From a bacterium Scap17 (lineage in GTDB: Bacteria > Pseudomonadota > Gammaproteobacteria > Pseudomonadales > Halomonadaceae): DNA of 64,000 nt. Shown piece after piece: positions 9,561-18,109 of this stretch (its first letter is position 1; each line of letters starts with the position of its first letter). The notes beneath the pieces are model-generated. The model saw only the letters and a program-made list of their open reading frames with translations. It was not told the DNA's origin and made no database searches. The stretch lies in contig VINJ01000001.1 of the NCBI GenBank assembly GCA_013376735.1, positions 2,852,001 to 2,916,000 on the forward strand, in the 5' to 3' direction. The translations under genes were made by a program, and so were the position numbers.

Positions 9561-11057
9561 ATGCCTGAGCAATCTCCCGATCACGTCGCTGATCAATCCA
9601 CTACGCCGCCACAAGCGCCACTCGCGGCGCGCATCGGCCTTATACTCGGCCCCCTCCTGTTGCTGCTGACCTGGTTGACACCGGCACCGGGCGACATGCC
9701 GGACAGCGCCTGGCTCTGCGTCGGCCTGGCCCTGTTGATGGCCACCTGGTGGGCCACGGAGGCCCTGCCGATTCCGGTGACCTCGCTGCTGCCCATCGTG
9801 CTGGTGCCGGCGCTTGGCATCGACGACATCAAGAGCACCACCGCCGCCTATGCCAACCCGACCATCTACCTGTTCCTCGGTGGTTTCCTGCTCGGGATCG
9901 CCATGCAGCGCTGGGACCTGCATCGCCGCGTGGCCCTGCATACGCTGAAGCTTGCCGGTCACTCGCCGCGCCGCCAGATCGCCGGCTTCATGATCGCCAC
10001 CGGCTTCATCAGCATGTGGGTGTCCAACACCGCCACCAGCATCATGATGCTGCCCATCGGCATGTCAGTGGTCAGCCTGATGTCGAGTGGTCAGGATGAG
10101 CGCGACAGCAATGACCCGGAACTGAAGCGCTACGCCGCCGCCCTGCTGCTGGGCATCGCCTATTCCGCCAGTCTCGGCGGTATCGCGACCCTGATCGGCA
10201 CGCCGCCCAATGCCCTGCTGGCGGGCTACCTGTCCAGTGATCAAGGCATCGAGATCGGCTTCGCCCAGTGGATGCTCGTCGGCCTGCCGGTCGCCATCAC
10301 GATGTGCGCCATCACCTGGTGGTGGCTGACGCGCACGCCCTTCTCCTTCAAGTCCGAGACGGCAGACAGCGGCGAGATGATCAGCCGCGAGCTCAAGGCA
10401 CTGGGTGCCATGAGCAGCGCCGAGAAGCGTGTCGGCGTTGCCTTCCTGGTGGCTGCCCTGCTGTGGATGTTCCGCCCGCTGATCAACCAGATGGGCCTTG
10501 CCTGGCTGTCGGACACCGGCATCGCCATGGCCATCGGCGTGGGCCTGTTCGCCATTCCCTCCGGCACCTCACGCGGTCGTCGACTGCTGGTGTGGGAAGA
10601 CGCGCGTGACCTGCCCTGGGGCGTGTTGCTGCTGTTCGGGGGTGGCCTGGCACTGGCGGGCGTGATCAAGAGCTCGGGCCTCGCCGAGTGGATCGCCGGC
10701 CAGCTGTCGATGTTCAGCGTGCTGCCACTCATCGGCCTGGTCGCCATCGTGGTACTGGTGATCATCTTCCTGACCGAGGTCACCTCCAATACCGCGACGG
10801 CTGCCGCCTTCCTGCCGCTTTTGGGAGCACTGGCGCTGTCGCTGGACATCGATCCGCTGCTGATCACCGTGCCGGCGGCCATCGCGGCCAGCTGTGCCTT
10901 CATGATGCCGGTGGCGACGCCGCCCAACGCCATCGTGTTCGCCACCGGCCACCTCAAGATCCAGACCATGATGCGCGCCGGCTTCTTCCTGAACCTGGCC
11001 GGTACCGTGGTCGTCACGCTGCTGGCCTATGGCCTGATCGTGGCACTGTGGGTGTAG
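9561..11057 (+). CDS. DASS/SLC13-family Na+:dicarboxylate (divalent anion) symporter
   Basis: A 498-residue inner-membrane carrier with 11 or more hydrophobic segments spread over the whole length. It belongs to the divalent-anion:Na+ symporter family (SdcS/VcINDY group), which couples Na+ influx to uptake of succinate, malate, fumarate or related anions. The two inverted-repeat signature loops of the family are visible: WVSNTATSIMMLPIG in the first half and EVTSNTATAAAFLPLLG in the second; these contain the SNT motifs that bind substrate carboxylates. An ATG at 9561 follows a TGGAG site. It is monocistronic, with a tandem repeat and a shared terminator downstream. Substrate is inferred from family only. 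Confidence 0.9.
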   Translation: MPEQSPDHVADQSTTPPQAPLAARIGLILGPLLLLLTWLTPAPGDMPDSAWLCVGLALLMATWWATEALPIPVTSLLPIVLVPALGIDDIKSTTAAYANPTIYLFLGGFLLGIAMQRWDLHRRVALHTLKLAGHSPRRQIAGFMIATGFISMWVSNTATSIMMLPIGMSVVSLMSSGQDERDSNDPELKRYAAALLLGIAYSASLGGIATLIGTPPNALLAGYLSSDQGIEIGFAQWMLVGLPVAITMCAITWWWLTRTPFSFKSETADSGEMISRELKALGAMSSAEKRVGVAFLVAALLWMFRPLINQMGLAWLSDTGIAMAIGVGLFAIPSGTSRGRRLLVWEDARDLPWGVLLLFGGGLALAGVIKSSGLAEWIAGQLSMFSVLPLIGLVAIVVLVIIFLTEVTSNTATAAAFLPLLGALALSLDIDPLLITVPAAIAASCAFMMPVATPPNAIVFATGHLKIQTMMRAGFFLNLAGTVVVTLLAYGLIVALWV

Positions 11058-11166
11058 AGGCAAGTGTTGACGCAGGATCTGGGGGAGCACGAGGAAGAGA
11101 ACAAAGGTAAAAGCGAAGGTGAGAACAAGGGTTTAAGCACAAGCGCCTGACGAGATTCTCACCGCC

Positions 11167-11241
11167 CTTGAAGCCTGAGCCCTTGAAGACTGAGTCCTTG
11201 AAGACTGAGCCCTTGAAGACTGAGTCCTTGAAGACTGAGCC
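11167..11241. repeat. 15-bp tandem repeat, five copies
   Basis: Units of the form CTTGAAG(A/C)CTGAG(T/C)C at 11167-11181, 11182-11196, 11197-11211, 11212-11226 and 11227-11241, followed by a decayed sixth. Units alternate T and C at position 14, so a 30-bp duplication of a pair is likely. The array lies between the DASS stop and the shared terminator. Confidence 0.95.
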
Positions 11242-11270
11242 CTGGAAACCTGCAAGCCTCAGCCCCCCGA

Positions 11271-11311
11271 AACGACAACGCCGGACTCCAATGGAGTCCG
11301 GCGTTGTCGTT
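11271..11311. terminator. bidirectional terminator between DASS gene and gltS
   Basis: A perfect 20-bp inverted repeat (11271-11290 pairs with 11292-11311). It can form on either strand and serves both converging genes, although T tracts are short. Confidence 0.85.
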
Positions 11312-11360
11312 CATGCCAGGCAGATTCTGCGACTTCTCATCATGACACCTGCGGTCATGT

Positions 11361-12551
11361 TCAGAAGAAGCCGAGGAAGCCCTTGATGATCAGCGAGTTG
11401 GCGATATCGATTAGGAAACCACCCACCACCGGCACGATGATGAAGGCCAGACGCGACGGCCCGTGGTGCTGCGTGACCGCCTGCATGTTGGCGATCGCCG
11501 TCGGCGTGGCGCCCATGCCGAAACCACAGTTACCCGCAACCAGTACCGCTGCGTCGTAGTTCTTGCCCATCAGGCGGAAGGTGACCTGGGTGGTGTAGAG
11601 GAACACCAGTGCAACCTGTGCCAGCAGGATGGCCAGAATCGGCAGTGCCAGATTGGCCAGATCCCAGAGCTTGAGTGTCATCAACGCCAGCGCCAGGAAG
11701 ATGGACAGGCTGATGTTGCCCAGCACATCCACGGCGTGGGTATTGAGGTGCTTGTCGCCGAAGGCGCGCACCACATTGCCGATGACGATACAGCTGAACA
11801 GCACCCACACGAAGGTCGGCAGCGAGAAGGCGGTGCCCGACGTGAGCGACTGCAGCTGCTTGCCACAGACGACCCCGAGCAGCAGCATGAAGAGTGTCTT
11901 CAGGGCATTGGCCGTATTCAGAGGGTGCTGGACTTCCGTCTCGTCATATTCGGAATCACTGACCTGGGCATTGAGGTCCTGCCCTTCGCGCTTCATGCGA
12001 TTGATCAGGAAGCGTGCCGTCGGCCCGCCGATCAGGGAACCGAACACCAGCCCGAAGGTGGCACAGGCCATCGCGACTTCCATCGCGCCATTGATGCCAT
12101 ATTCGTCGGCGAAGACGTTGGCCCATGCTGCGCCGGTGCCGTGACCACCGGACATGGTGATGGAACCGCCGAGCAGACCCAGCACCGGATCAAGACCGAA
12201 CAGACTGGCAACACCGACACCCAGCAGGTTCTGCAGGATGAGTAGACCGATGACCAGCGCGAGGAACAGCACCAGCTTGCTGCCGCCGGCACGAATCATG
12301 CGAACGTCTGCCGACAGGCCAACGGAGCCGAAGAACAGCAACATGAAGGGAGTCTGGAGGCCGCCGAAGAACTGGAACTCGTAACCCAGGCCGCGCAGGC
12401 CGGTGACGATGATGGTAGCGATGAGGCCGCCGACCACAGGCTCGGGGATATTGAATTCGCGCAGCACGCGCACGCGCTCGACGATCAGATGGCCAACGAC
12501 GAGGACAAGCGCCGCCAGCAACAGGGTGGTGATAGCATCAAGTTGAATCAT
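11361..12551 (-). CDS. gltS: sodium/glutamate symporter
   Basis: A 396-residue inner-membrane Na+:glutamate carrier of the ESS family. Hydrophobic helices cover the protein; the re-entrant-loop signature GGHGTGAAWANVF is present in the first half and the second-half counterpart reads CGFGMGATPTAIANMQAV. The frame is open for a further 75 codons upstream, but the ATG at 12551 (MIQLDAITTLLLAAL) matches the normal GltS start and length. The gene converges on the DASS transporter and shares its terminator. Confidence 0.95.
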   Translation of the reverse strand: MIQLDAITTLLLAALVLVVGHLIVERVRVLREFNIPEPVVGGLIATIIVTGLRGLGYEFQFFGGLQTPFMLLFFGSVGLSADVRMIRAGGSKLVLFLALVIGLLILQNLLGVGVASLFGLDPVLGLLGGSITMSGGHGTGAAWANVFADEYGINGAMEVAMACATFGLVFGSLIGGPTARFLINRMKREGQDLNAQVSDSEYDETEVQHPLNTANALKTLFMLLLGVVCGKQLQSLTSGTAFSLPTFVWVLFSCIVIGNVVRAFGDKHLNTHAVDVLGNISLSIFLALALMTLKLWDLANLALPILAILLAQVALVFLYTTQVTFRLMGKNYDAAVLVAGNCGFGMGATPTAIANMQAVTQHHGPSRLAFIIVPVVGGFLIDIANSLIIKGFLGFF

Positions 12552-12783
12552 GCGATACCGATGAGTAGTTGTGGGTTGTTCTAGCGGACCTCCTGAACGA
12601 GAGGTGCACTGGCGATGCCCGATCAGAGCAGGGATGGGGACGCATCCATTATCTCTTCCATCAGGAGGTTTGCCTTTGCACCGCTTGGAATTGTTGTGTT
12701 CTCGAATCCGGTCTGCCACCAGATCGTTATCATTATGCGGGTGCAGCGATGATACGCAGGGTGGGCACCGGTGCAAGTCCGGA

Positions 12784-12803
12784 TGTTGACTGAGCCGTCA
12801 ACA
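12784..12803. promoter_or_regulatory. perfect dyad upstream of gltS, candidate operator
   Basis: TGTTGAC and GTCAACA separated by six bases, about 233 bases before the gltS start. The size and symmetry fit a dimeric repressor site (GntR or similar), but the regulator is unknown and the distance to the gene is large. Confidence 0.35.
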
Positions 12804-12929
12804 TAAGACAAAAGTCTATAGCGGCCTGGCGAGCATGACACGTATTTTCCACGCAAGCTTGCCCGCGTCAGCCCAGCAACGGCGGGCGTGAGCGCCAGCC
12901 GGGCAACTTCTGCCCTGCCACAAAACGCA

Positions 12930-12959
12930 GAGACCCCCGCTCTGGTGAGCGAGGGTCTC
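12930..12959 (-). terminator. terminator after leuA
   Basis: Inverted repeat with arms GAGACCC and GGGTCTC plus inner CGCT/AGCG pairs, about 50 bases beyond the leuA stop on the minus strand; a short TTTTG run follows. Confidence 0.7.
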
Positions 12960-13008
12960 GAGAGAGGCAGAAAAGCCCCTGATCAGTCACGCATCAGGCG
13001 TGATGTCA

Positions 13009-14733
13009 TCAGACAGCGACCGGGCCGGCTTCCTCGGCACGTTCCGCTTCGCTGCGTGCACTGCTTTCCAGGCCGCGATTGACCGCCGACAGCACGGCCT
13101 TGAGCGATGCGCTCACGGTATCGCCATCCTCGGCCATGCCGCAGACACGCTTGCCATCCAGATTGAGCATCACGAAGGCCACCGCGACGGCATCGCTGCC
13201 TTCGCCAAGGGCGTGCTCACCGTAGTCCACCACGCTGACGGTGGAACCGGTGTGACGCTGCCAGGCATCCATGAAGGCGGAGATGGCGCCGTTGCCTTCG
13301 CCGGCCAGCGCGATCTGCTCGCCCTTGTCATCGACCAGTGTCGCGGTGAGCTGCTCGGCTCCTTCGCGATCCAGACGATAGCCCTTGAGACTCAGCGGCG
13401 CTTCACGCTTGAAGCTGGCATCGAGAATCGCGCGGATCTGGTCGCTGGACAGCTCACCACTGACCTGCTCGCTGGCCTTCTGCACGTGCGGCGCGAGCTC
13501 GAGGCTCATCCAGCGCGGCAGGCTGATGCCATGATCGCGCTCGAGCAGGAAGGCCATGCCACCCTTGCCGGACTGACTGTTGACGCGGATCACCGCCTGG
13601 AAATCACGACCCAGATCCTGCGGGTCGATGGGCAGATAGGCGACCTGCCACGGCTCGCCAGGCTGCTGCTTCTTGAGGCACTTGCGGATGGCATCCTGAT
13701 GGCTGCCGGAGAAGGCGGTGTAGACCAGCTCGCCGACCCACGGATGACGCGGGTGAACCGGCAGGTTGGTGCACTCGGTGTAGACCTGGATGATCTCGTC
13801 CGGGTTGGAGAGATCCAGCTCCGGATCGATGCCCTGGCTGTAGAGGTTCATCGCCAGGGTGATCAGGTCCATGTTGCCGGTGCGCTCACCGTTGCCCAGC
13901 AGGGTGCCTTCGATGCGGTCAGCCCCGGCCAGCAGGCCAAGTTCGGCGGCGGCGGCGGCGCCACCGCGGTCGTTGTGGGTGTGCAGCGAGATGATCGCAC
14001 AGTCACGACGGCTCAGGTGCTTGATGAAGTACTCGACCTGGTCGGCGAAGTGATTGGGCGGGCCCACTTCCACCGTGGCCGGCAGATTGAGGATGCAGCG
14101 TTTTTCCGGCGTCGGCTGCCAGACATCCATCACCGCTTCACAGACCTCGACGGCGTAATCCATCTCGGTGGAGGTGAAACTCTCCGGCGAGTACTGGAAC
14201 ACCCAGTTGGTGTCCGGGTAGCGCTCGGCGTAGTCCTTGACCAGCTGAGCACCCTCGACGGCAATCGCCTTGACACCGTCACGGTCCATCTCGAACACCC
14301 GCTCACGCTGCACGGTGGAGGTGGAGTTGTAGACGTGAACGACGGCATCACGCGCGCCGACCAGCGATTCGAAGGTGCGCGCGATCAGGTGCTCACGCGC
14401 CTGCACCAGCACCTGGATGCTGACGCCTTCCGGGACCTGATCTTCCTCGATCAACCAGCGCACGAAGTCGAAATCGAGCTGACTGGCGGAGGGGAAACCG
14501 ACTTCGATCTCCTTGAGGCCGATCTTGACCAGCAGCTTCCACATCAGCTTCTTCTGCTCGACCGTCATCGGCTCGAGCAGCGCCTGATTGCCATCACGCA
14601 GGTCGACACTCGCCCATAGCGGCGCCTGGGTCACGGTACGCGACGGCCACTGGCGGTCGGTCAGTGCAACAGGGGTCACGGGGCGATATTTGGTGTGGTC
14701 GAAGGCAGCACTTGGCGTGGATGCAGCAGTCAT
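13009..14733 (-). CDS. leuA: 2-isopropylmalate synthase
   Basis: Condenses acetyl-CoA with 2-oxoisovalerate, the committed step of leucine synthesis. 574 residues; the N-terminal part ([20 protein letters not shown]) and length are those of the LeuA2 type rather than the shorter E. coli type. The catalytic TIM barrel contains [17 protein letters not shown] with metal-binding histidines, and the C-terminal 130 residues form the leucine-binding regulatory domain, so feedback inhibition is expected. The frame is open upstream, but the ATG at 14733, shortly after AAGGA, gives the normal N-terminus. It is monocistronic, with a terminator downstream. Confidence 0.95.
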   Translation of the reverse strand: MTAASTPSAAFDHTKYRPVTPVALTDRQWPSRTVTQAPLWASVDLRDGNQALLEPMTVEQKKLMWKLLVKIGLKEIEVGFPSASQLDFDFVRWLIEEDQVPEGVSIQVLVQAREHLIARTFESLVGARDAVVHVYNSTSTVQRERVFEMDRDGVKAIAVEGAQLVKDYAERYPDTNWVFQYSPESFTSTEMDYAVEVCEAVMDVWQPTPEKRCILNLPATVEVGPPNHFADQVEYFIKHLSRRDCAIISLHTHNDRGGAAAAAELGLLAGADRIEGTLLGNGERTGNMDLITLAMNLYSQGIDPELDLSNPDEIIQVYTECTNLPVHPRHPWVGELVYTAFSGSHQDAIRKCLKKQQPGEPWQVAYLPIDPQDLGRDFQAVIRVNSQSGKGGMAFLLERDHGISLPRWMSLELAPHVQKASEQVSGELSSDQIRAILDASFKREAPLSLKGYRLDREGAEQLTATLVDDKGEQIALAGEGNGAISAFMDAWQRHTGSTVSVVDYGEHALGEGSDAVAVAFVMLNLDGKRVCGMAEDGDTVSASLKAVLSAVNRGLESSARSEAERAEEAGPVAV

Positions 14734-15291
14734 GGTCGTGTCCTTGGCGGTCTGGGTGCGAAAAACCGGCAATCGAGGCCCGATACGGGAGATCGATGGC
14801 ACCTTTCGCACTCAACAGTGTCCCAATCGGGGCGCCTGAGTAAATGTGAGATGACGAAGGCGTGAAGGCCTTGCATCCGAAAGCTTGCCGTCAGCAGGGC
14901 AAGCAAGCAAGTCGGGGACAGCGTAACGTCACTGACCGCCGCAAGCTCCGGGACCGGATCACGGTCTCCAGCGCGGAGAGAAGGACGGTGGGATCACCAC
15001 TAGAGCCCTTTCGGCAGCCTCGCTTCGATCAGAAGCCGACTGCAGTTCCGCGTTCACCGGTTGCAAGAGGCGTGTCGCCAGCGCCGGTGGCTCATCCTGC
15101 TCAGGTATGTCGTTCGCGTCGTGCGTCGTGTCATGCGACAGCCACGACCCGAGCGAGCATCTTCATCGCTGAGCAGTGATTACAGTATATGCCGCATATC
15201 AGAGCGGACGATTGCGAAAACCACATGACATCGCCATCTTAAAAGCAGATTATTTCACCATTCATACCTTCACCGCTAATGGATTGCGAAA
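14734..15291. other. divergent intergenic region leuA / lrp-like gene
   Basis: 558 bases carrying the promoters of leuA (leftward) and of the Lrp-type regulator (rightward). It contains a hairpin plus T5 in the leuA leader (14761-14797). The remainder shows short direct repeats of GTCGT around 15109-15132 and no supported gene. Confidence 0.6.
14761..14797 (-). promoter_or_regulatory. hairpin with T tract in the leuA leader, possible attenuator
   Basis: On the minus strand, ATCGA / TCGAT arms enclose a CCCG-TAT-CGGG stem, followed eight bases later by TTTTT, all within about 65 bases upstream of the leuA start. No leucine-rich leader peptide is visible, so classical ribosome-mediated attenuation is not supported and the role is uncertain. 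Confidence 0.3.
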
Positions 15292-15780
15292 ATGAGCCAG
15301 AATACTCCTCTCCCGACACTGGACCGCTTCGACCGTCGCATTCTTGACGAGCTTCAGCACTCGGGTCGCATCAGCAATCAGGAACTCGCGGAGCGCATTG
15401 GCCTGTCCCCGTCGCCCTGCCTGCGCCGTGTCCGTGCGCTGGAAGAAAGCGGCATGATCACCGGCTATCGCGCCCAGATAGATGCCCGCAAGCTGGGACT
15501 CAGCCTGATGGCGTTGCTGCATATCTCGATGGACCGCCACACCCCGGAGCGCTTCACCAACTTCGAGGACACCATCGCCTCACTGCCCCAGGTGATGGAA
15601 TGCCTGCTGATCACCGGCCAGGAAGCCGATTACCAGCTCAAGGTGGTGGTCAAGGACATGGATGACTATCACGACCTGCTGCTCAAGCAGATCACGCGCA
15701 TCGAGGGGGTGACCGGCGTGCATTCAAGCTTCGTGCTGCGTCAGGTGATCGATCACCAGCGCGTCCCGACGACCTCCTGA
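15292..15780 (+). CDS. Lrp/AsnC-family transcriptional regulator
   Basis: A 162-residue Lrp-type DNA-binding protein. The N-terminal winged helix-turn-helix carries the family signature RISNQELAERIGLSPSPCLRRVRALEESGMI (residues about 26-57), and the C-terminal half is a RAM/ActD ligand-binding domain that normally senses an amino acid. It converges on hppD, with only a terminator between, and is divergent from leuA. Members of this family next to amino-acid catabolic genes often respond to a substrate of that pathway; whether this one controls hppD, leuA or itself cannot be seen. Confidence 0.93.
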   Translation: MSQNTPLPTLDRFDRRILDELQHSGRISNQELAERIGLSPSPCLRRVRALEESGMITGYRAQIDARKLGLSLMALLHISMDRHTPERFTNFEDTIASLPQVMECLLITGQEADYQLKVVVKDMDDYHDLLLKQITRIEGVTGVHSSFVLRQVIDHQRVPTTS

Positions 15781-15801
15781 GCCTGACTGCCTGAATCAAG
15801 A

Positions 15802-15859
15802 CTTCAGCAACACGAAAGCCCCGTCGGCTATCACCGGCGGGGCTTTCGTGTTGCTGAAG
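15802..15859. terminator. bidirectional terminator between lrp-like gene and hppD
   Basis: A perfect 22-bp inverted repeat (15802-15823 with 15838-15859) enclosing a 14-base loop with extra TCGG/CCGG-type pairing. It serves both converging genes. Confidence 0.9.
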
Positions 15860-15887
15860 ATGCCAGCGTGATCACGCAATGATCAGA

Positions 15888-15937
15888 GCGTGCCGGCTAG
15901 CGAAATCACTTGGCGTGCCGATTGGGGAAATCACTCG
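15888..15937. repeat. 25-bp tandem duplication across the hppD stop codon
   Basis: Two adjacent 25-bp copies (15888-15912 and 15913-15937) begin GCGTGCCG and share AAATCACT near the end, with a handful of differences between them. The hppD stop (TCA on plus, 15931-15933) lies inside the second copy, and the first copy contains the corresponding TCA. Confidence 0.85.
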
Positions 15938-17010
15938 CCACCGATGATGCCGCGGCGGATCTGGTCTTCCTCGATGGATTCGAACAGTGCCTTGAAGTTG
16001 CCCTCGCCGAAACCATCGTTGCCCTTGCGCTGGATTATCTCGAAGAAGATCGGCCCGATCACCGTCTCGGTGAAGATCTGCAACAGAATCCCCTCCCCGG
16101 GCGCGCCATCGACCAGCAGATTCAATGCCTTGAGGTCCTCGACATTCTCCTCGTGGTTGGGCACCCGCGCATCGACCTTCTCATAATAGGTGGCCGGCGT
16201 GGTCAGGAAGGTGACGCCATTGGCCTTGAGCGCCTTGACGGTGGCATGGATATCATCCGTCGCCATCGCCAGGTGCTGAATGCCCTCCCCATTGTAATCG
16301 CGGATGAATTCCGCGATTTGGGAGTCATCATCCGCTGACTCGTTGATGGGAATGTGCATCTTGCCGCAGGGTGCCGTCATCGCGCGCGAGAAGAGCCCGG
16401 TCATCTTGCCTTCGATATCGAAATATCGGATCTCGCGGAAGTTGGCGATACGCGAATAGAAGTCTGCCCATACATCCATCTGACCGCGCCCGACATTGTG
16501 GGTCAGGTGATCCAGCGTATGCAGGCCGACACTGTTGGCATTCTCGATTGCGCCATCAATGGCGACGAAGTCGGTATCGTAAATCGAGCGCTCGCGGTGA
16601 TGGTCCACGAAGTACAGCACCGAACCGCCGATGCCTTGCACCGCGGGGATGCCCACCTCGCCCGGCCCGACCGGATGCTCGACGCTGCGCGCACCGTGCG
16701 CCAGGGCGTAACGATGCGCCTGCTCGGCATCCGCCACACGCCAGGCCATCGCACAGGCACTCGGGCCGTGGATCGCCGCGAATTCCGCCGCCGGGCTGTT
16801 CGGCTCGGCGTTGAGCACCACATTGATGCCGTGCTGCTGGAACAGGAACACCTGCTTGGAGCGATGGCGACGGGTCTCGGTAAATCCGAGCTGGTTGAAC
16901 AACTTGCGCAGGGCATCGATGCCGGCCGCATCCGGAGCCGTGAATTCGACGAACTCGAAGCCGTCCGTGCCGATGGGATTGTGCTGTTCGATACGCGCCG
17001 GTGCGTTCAT
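15931..17010 (-). CDS. hppD: 4-hydroxyphenylpyruvate dioxygenase
   Basis: Converts 4-hydroxyphenylpyruvate to homogentisate with O2, the second step of tyrosine breakdown. 359 residues, normal for bacterial enzymes. The Fe(II) ligands are visible in the C-terminal vicinal-oxygen-chelate domain: H in LDHLTHNV, H in GIQHLAMAT and E in IFFEIIQRKGNDGFGEGNF, and the C-terminal helix FKALFESIEEDQIRRG is typical. It should consume the product of the phhC aminotransferase encoded 11 kb away. A long inverted repeat precedes it and a 25-bp duplication spans its stop. The maleylacetoacetate genes that follow in the pathway are not in this window. Confidence 0.97.
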   Translation of the reverse strand: MNAPARIEQHNPIGTDGFEFVEFTAPDAAGIDALRKLFNQLGFTETRRHRSKQVFLFQQHGINVVLNAEPNSPAAEFAAIHGPSACAMAWRVADAEQAHRYALAHGARSVEHPVGPGEVGIPAVQGIGGSVLYFVDHHRERSIYDTDFVAIDGAIENANSVGLHTLDHLTHNVGRGQMDVWADFYSRIANFREIRYFDIEGKMTGLFSRAMTAPCGKMHIPINESADDDSQIAEFIRDYNGEGIQHLAMATDDIHATVKALKANGVTFLTTPATYYEKVDARVPNHEENVEDLKALNLLVDGAPGEGILLQIFTETVIGPIFFEIIQRKGNDGFGEGNFKALFESIEEDQIRRGIIGGE

Positions 17011-17368
17011 GAGAGGCTCCTGAGTCAGGCTGCCGACAGGGCAGGCAAGGTAGAGAAAAGGCGGGCAACATCCTTCACGACAGGTGAACGCGTCACACTG
17101 ACCACCTGTCGTGTCCCGATTCCGTTATCGGAAATCTATGCCTTGCCTGCCGCCCTGCCCATGCGCCTTGCGCCTGCATTGGTGCCGCGCCCTGCCTCCC
17201 CTCACGCCAGACATGTAACGAATCTCTGCCATGGCGCTGACGGCCATCTCGACACTGCCCTCTCGGGGCGCTCCCGCTGCGGCGAGCGCCTGACACTGCG
17301 TCATGCTTTCTTTACACCTATCGGCGCGTCACGCCTGCTGTTGCCTCTTGCCCGTCTTGCGTTGGCTG
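17011..17368. other. intergenic region upstream of hppD
   Basis: 358 bases between hppD and argO, both read leftward. It contains the inverted repeat at 17076-17113 and otherwise nothing recognisable. Confidence 0.6.
17076..17113. promoter_or_regulatory. perfect 11-bp inverted repeat upstream of hppD, candidate operator
   Basis: CACGACAGGTG at 17076-17086 and its exact complement CACCTGTCGTG at 17103-17113, 66 bases before the hppD start. Centre-to-centre distance is 27 bp. It could be an operator for a dimeric or tetrameric regulator, or an RNA hairpin in the leader. It does not match the TyrR/PhhR consensus. Confidence 0.5.
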
Positions 17369-17974
17369 CTAGAGCCAGGCACCGCTACCCAGCTGCCAGG
17401 CCACCCACAGCAGAATCGTGGCGATGAAGGCCTCGATGACCTGCCAGGCACGCGAACTGGTCAGACGTGGTGCCAGCCAACCGGCACATGCCACCAGGCC
17501 GAAGAACCAGCCGAAGGAGGCCAGGCTCGCCCCGACGATGAAGCTCTCCGGGGACGGCTGCTGCGCGCCGATCGCGCCCAGCATCACCAGCGTATCCAGA
17601 TAGACCTGGGGATTGAGCAGCGTGACGGCCAAGGTCGCCGCCAGCACCTTGCCGAGATTGGCCTTGAGCGCGTTACTGGCCGTCAGCTGGCCGCCAGTGC
17701 GCATGCGCCCCAACGCCTTGAGTGCCTGCCAGAGCAGAAACGCTACCCCGCCCCAGCGGGCAATGCTCATCAACAGCGGCGACTGCTGCATCAGCGCGCC
17801 CAGCCCGAGCACGCCGGCGATGATCAGCACGCCATCGCACAGCGCGCAGAGCCCCGCCACCCACCATTGATGCTCGCGCTTGAGCCCCTGCCCCAAGACG
17901 AAGGCGTTCTGCGCCCCGATGGCGATGATCAAGCCTGCGCCTACCCCCGCCCCATTGAAGAATGACCACCACAT
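17369..17974 (-). CDS. argO: LysE/ArgO-family basic amino acid exporter
   Basis: A 201-residue inner-membrane exporter with about six hydrophobic segments. The N-terminal segment GVGAGLIIAIGAQNAFVLGQGL is characteristic of LysE/ArgO proteins, which export arginine or lysine and protect against toxic basic amino acids or analogues such as canavanine. It is divergent from an ArgP/LysG-type activator (18110-19048), the arrangement found in Corynebacterium lysEG and related loci, and is therefore expected to be induced by that protein with arginine or lysine. Arg versus Lys preference cannot be decided. Confidence 0.9.
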   Translation of the reverse strand: MWWSFFNGAGVGAGLIIAIGAQNAFVLGQGLKREHQWWVAGLCALCDGVLIIAGVLGLGALMQQSPLLMSIARWGGVAFLLWQALKALGRMRTGGQLTASNALKANLGKVLAATLAVTLLNPQVYLDTLVMLGAIGAQQPSPESFIVGASLASFGWFFGLVACAGWLAPRLTSSRAWQVIEAFIATILLWVAWQLGSGAWL

Positions 17975-18061
17975 ATCGCCTGTCCTTTCGTCGTGTCGTT
18001 GCCGTGACTGACGGCGCCTGCCACGGCTGTCAGTGCTGAGGCAGGCAGAGTACGCTAGGAT

Positions 18062-18084
18062 GAATCCATCAAGGAAATTGATTC
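18062..18084. promoter_or_regulatory. candidate ArgP binding dyad
   Basis: GAATC and GATTC arms at 18062-18066 and 18080-18084 in the divergent argO/argP promoter region, with the T-N11-A spacing typical of LysR-type sites inside. It lies about 25 bases before the argP start, consistent with autoregulation. Confidence 0.35.
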
Positions 18085-18109
18085 AGGGAATGGATCATAA
18101 GGAATACTG

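Larger units (their letters stand above)
11058..11360. other. convergent intergenic region (DASS gene / gltS)
   Basis: 303 bases between two converging genes. It holds a five-copy 15-bp tandem repeat (11167-11241) and a bidirectional terminator (11271-11311); the rest shows nothing. Confidence 0.7.
12552..13008. other. intergenic region upstream of gltS
   Basis: 457 bases with the leuA terminator at 12930-12959 and a perfect inverted repeat TGTTGAC-N6-GTCAACA at 12784-12803. No convincing gene is present. Confidence 0.6.

Noticed and set aside
11167-11241. Regular 15-bp repeats as a possible CRISPR array
   Set aside because: Units are contiguous with no spacers, far shorter than CRISPR repeats, and no cas gene is near.
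12770-12782. GGTGCAAGTCCGG resembles part of the cobalamin riboswitch core upstream of gltS
   Set aside because: The other conserved boxes of the B12 riboswitch are absent and gltS is not a B12-related gene.
14816-14880. Possible leucine leader peptide for leuA attenuation
   Set aside because: The candidate frame contains only scattered Leu codons and no run near the hairpin.
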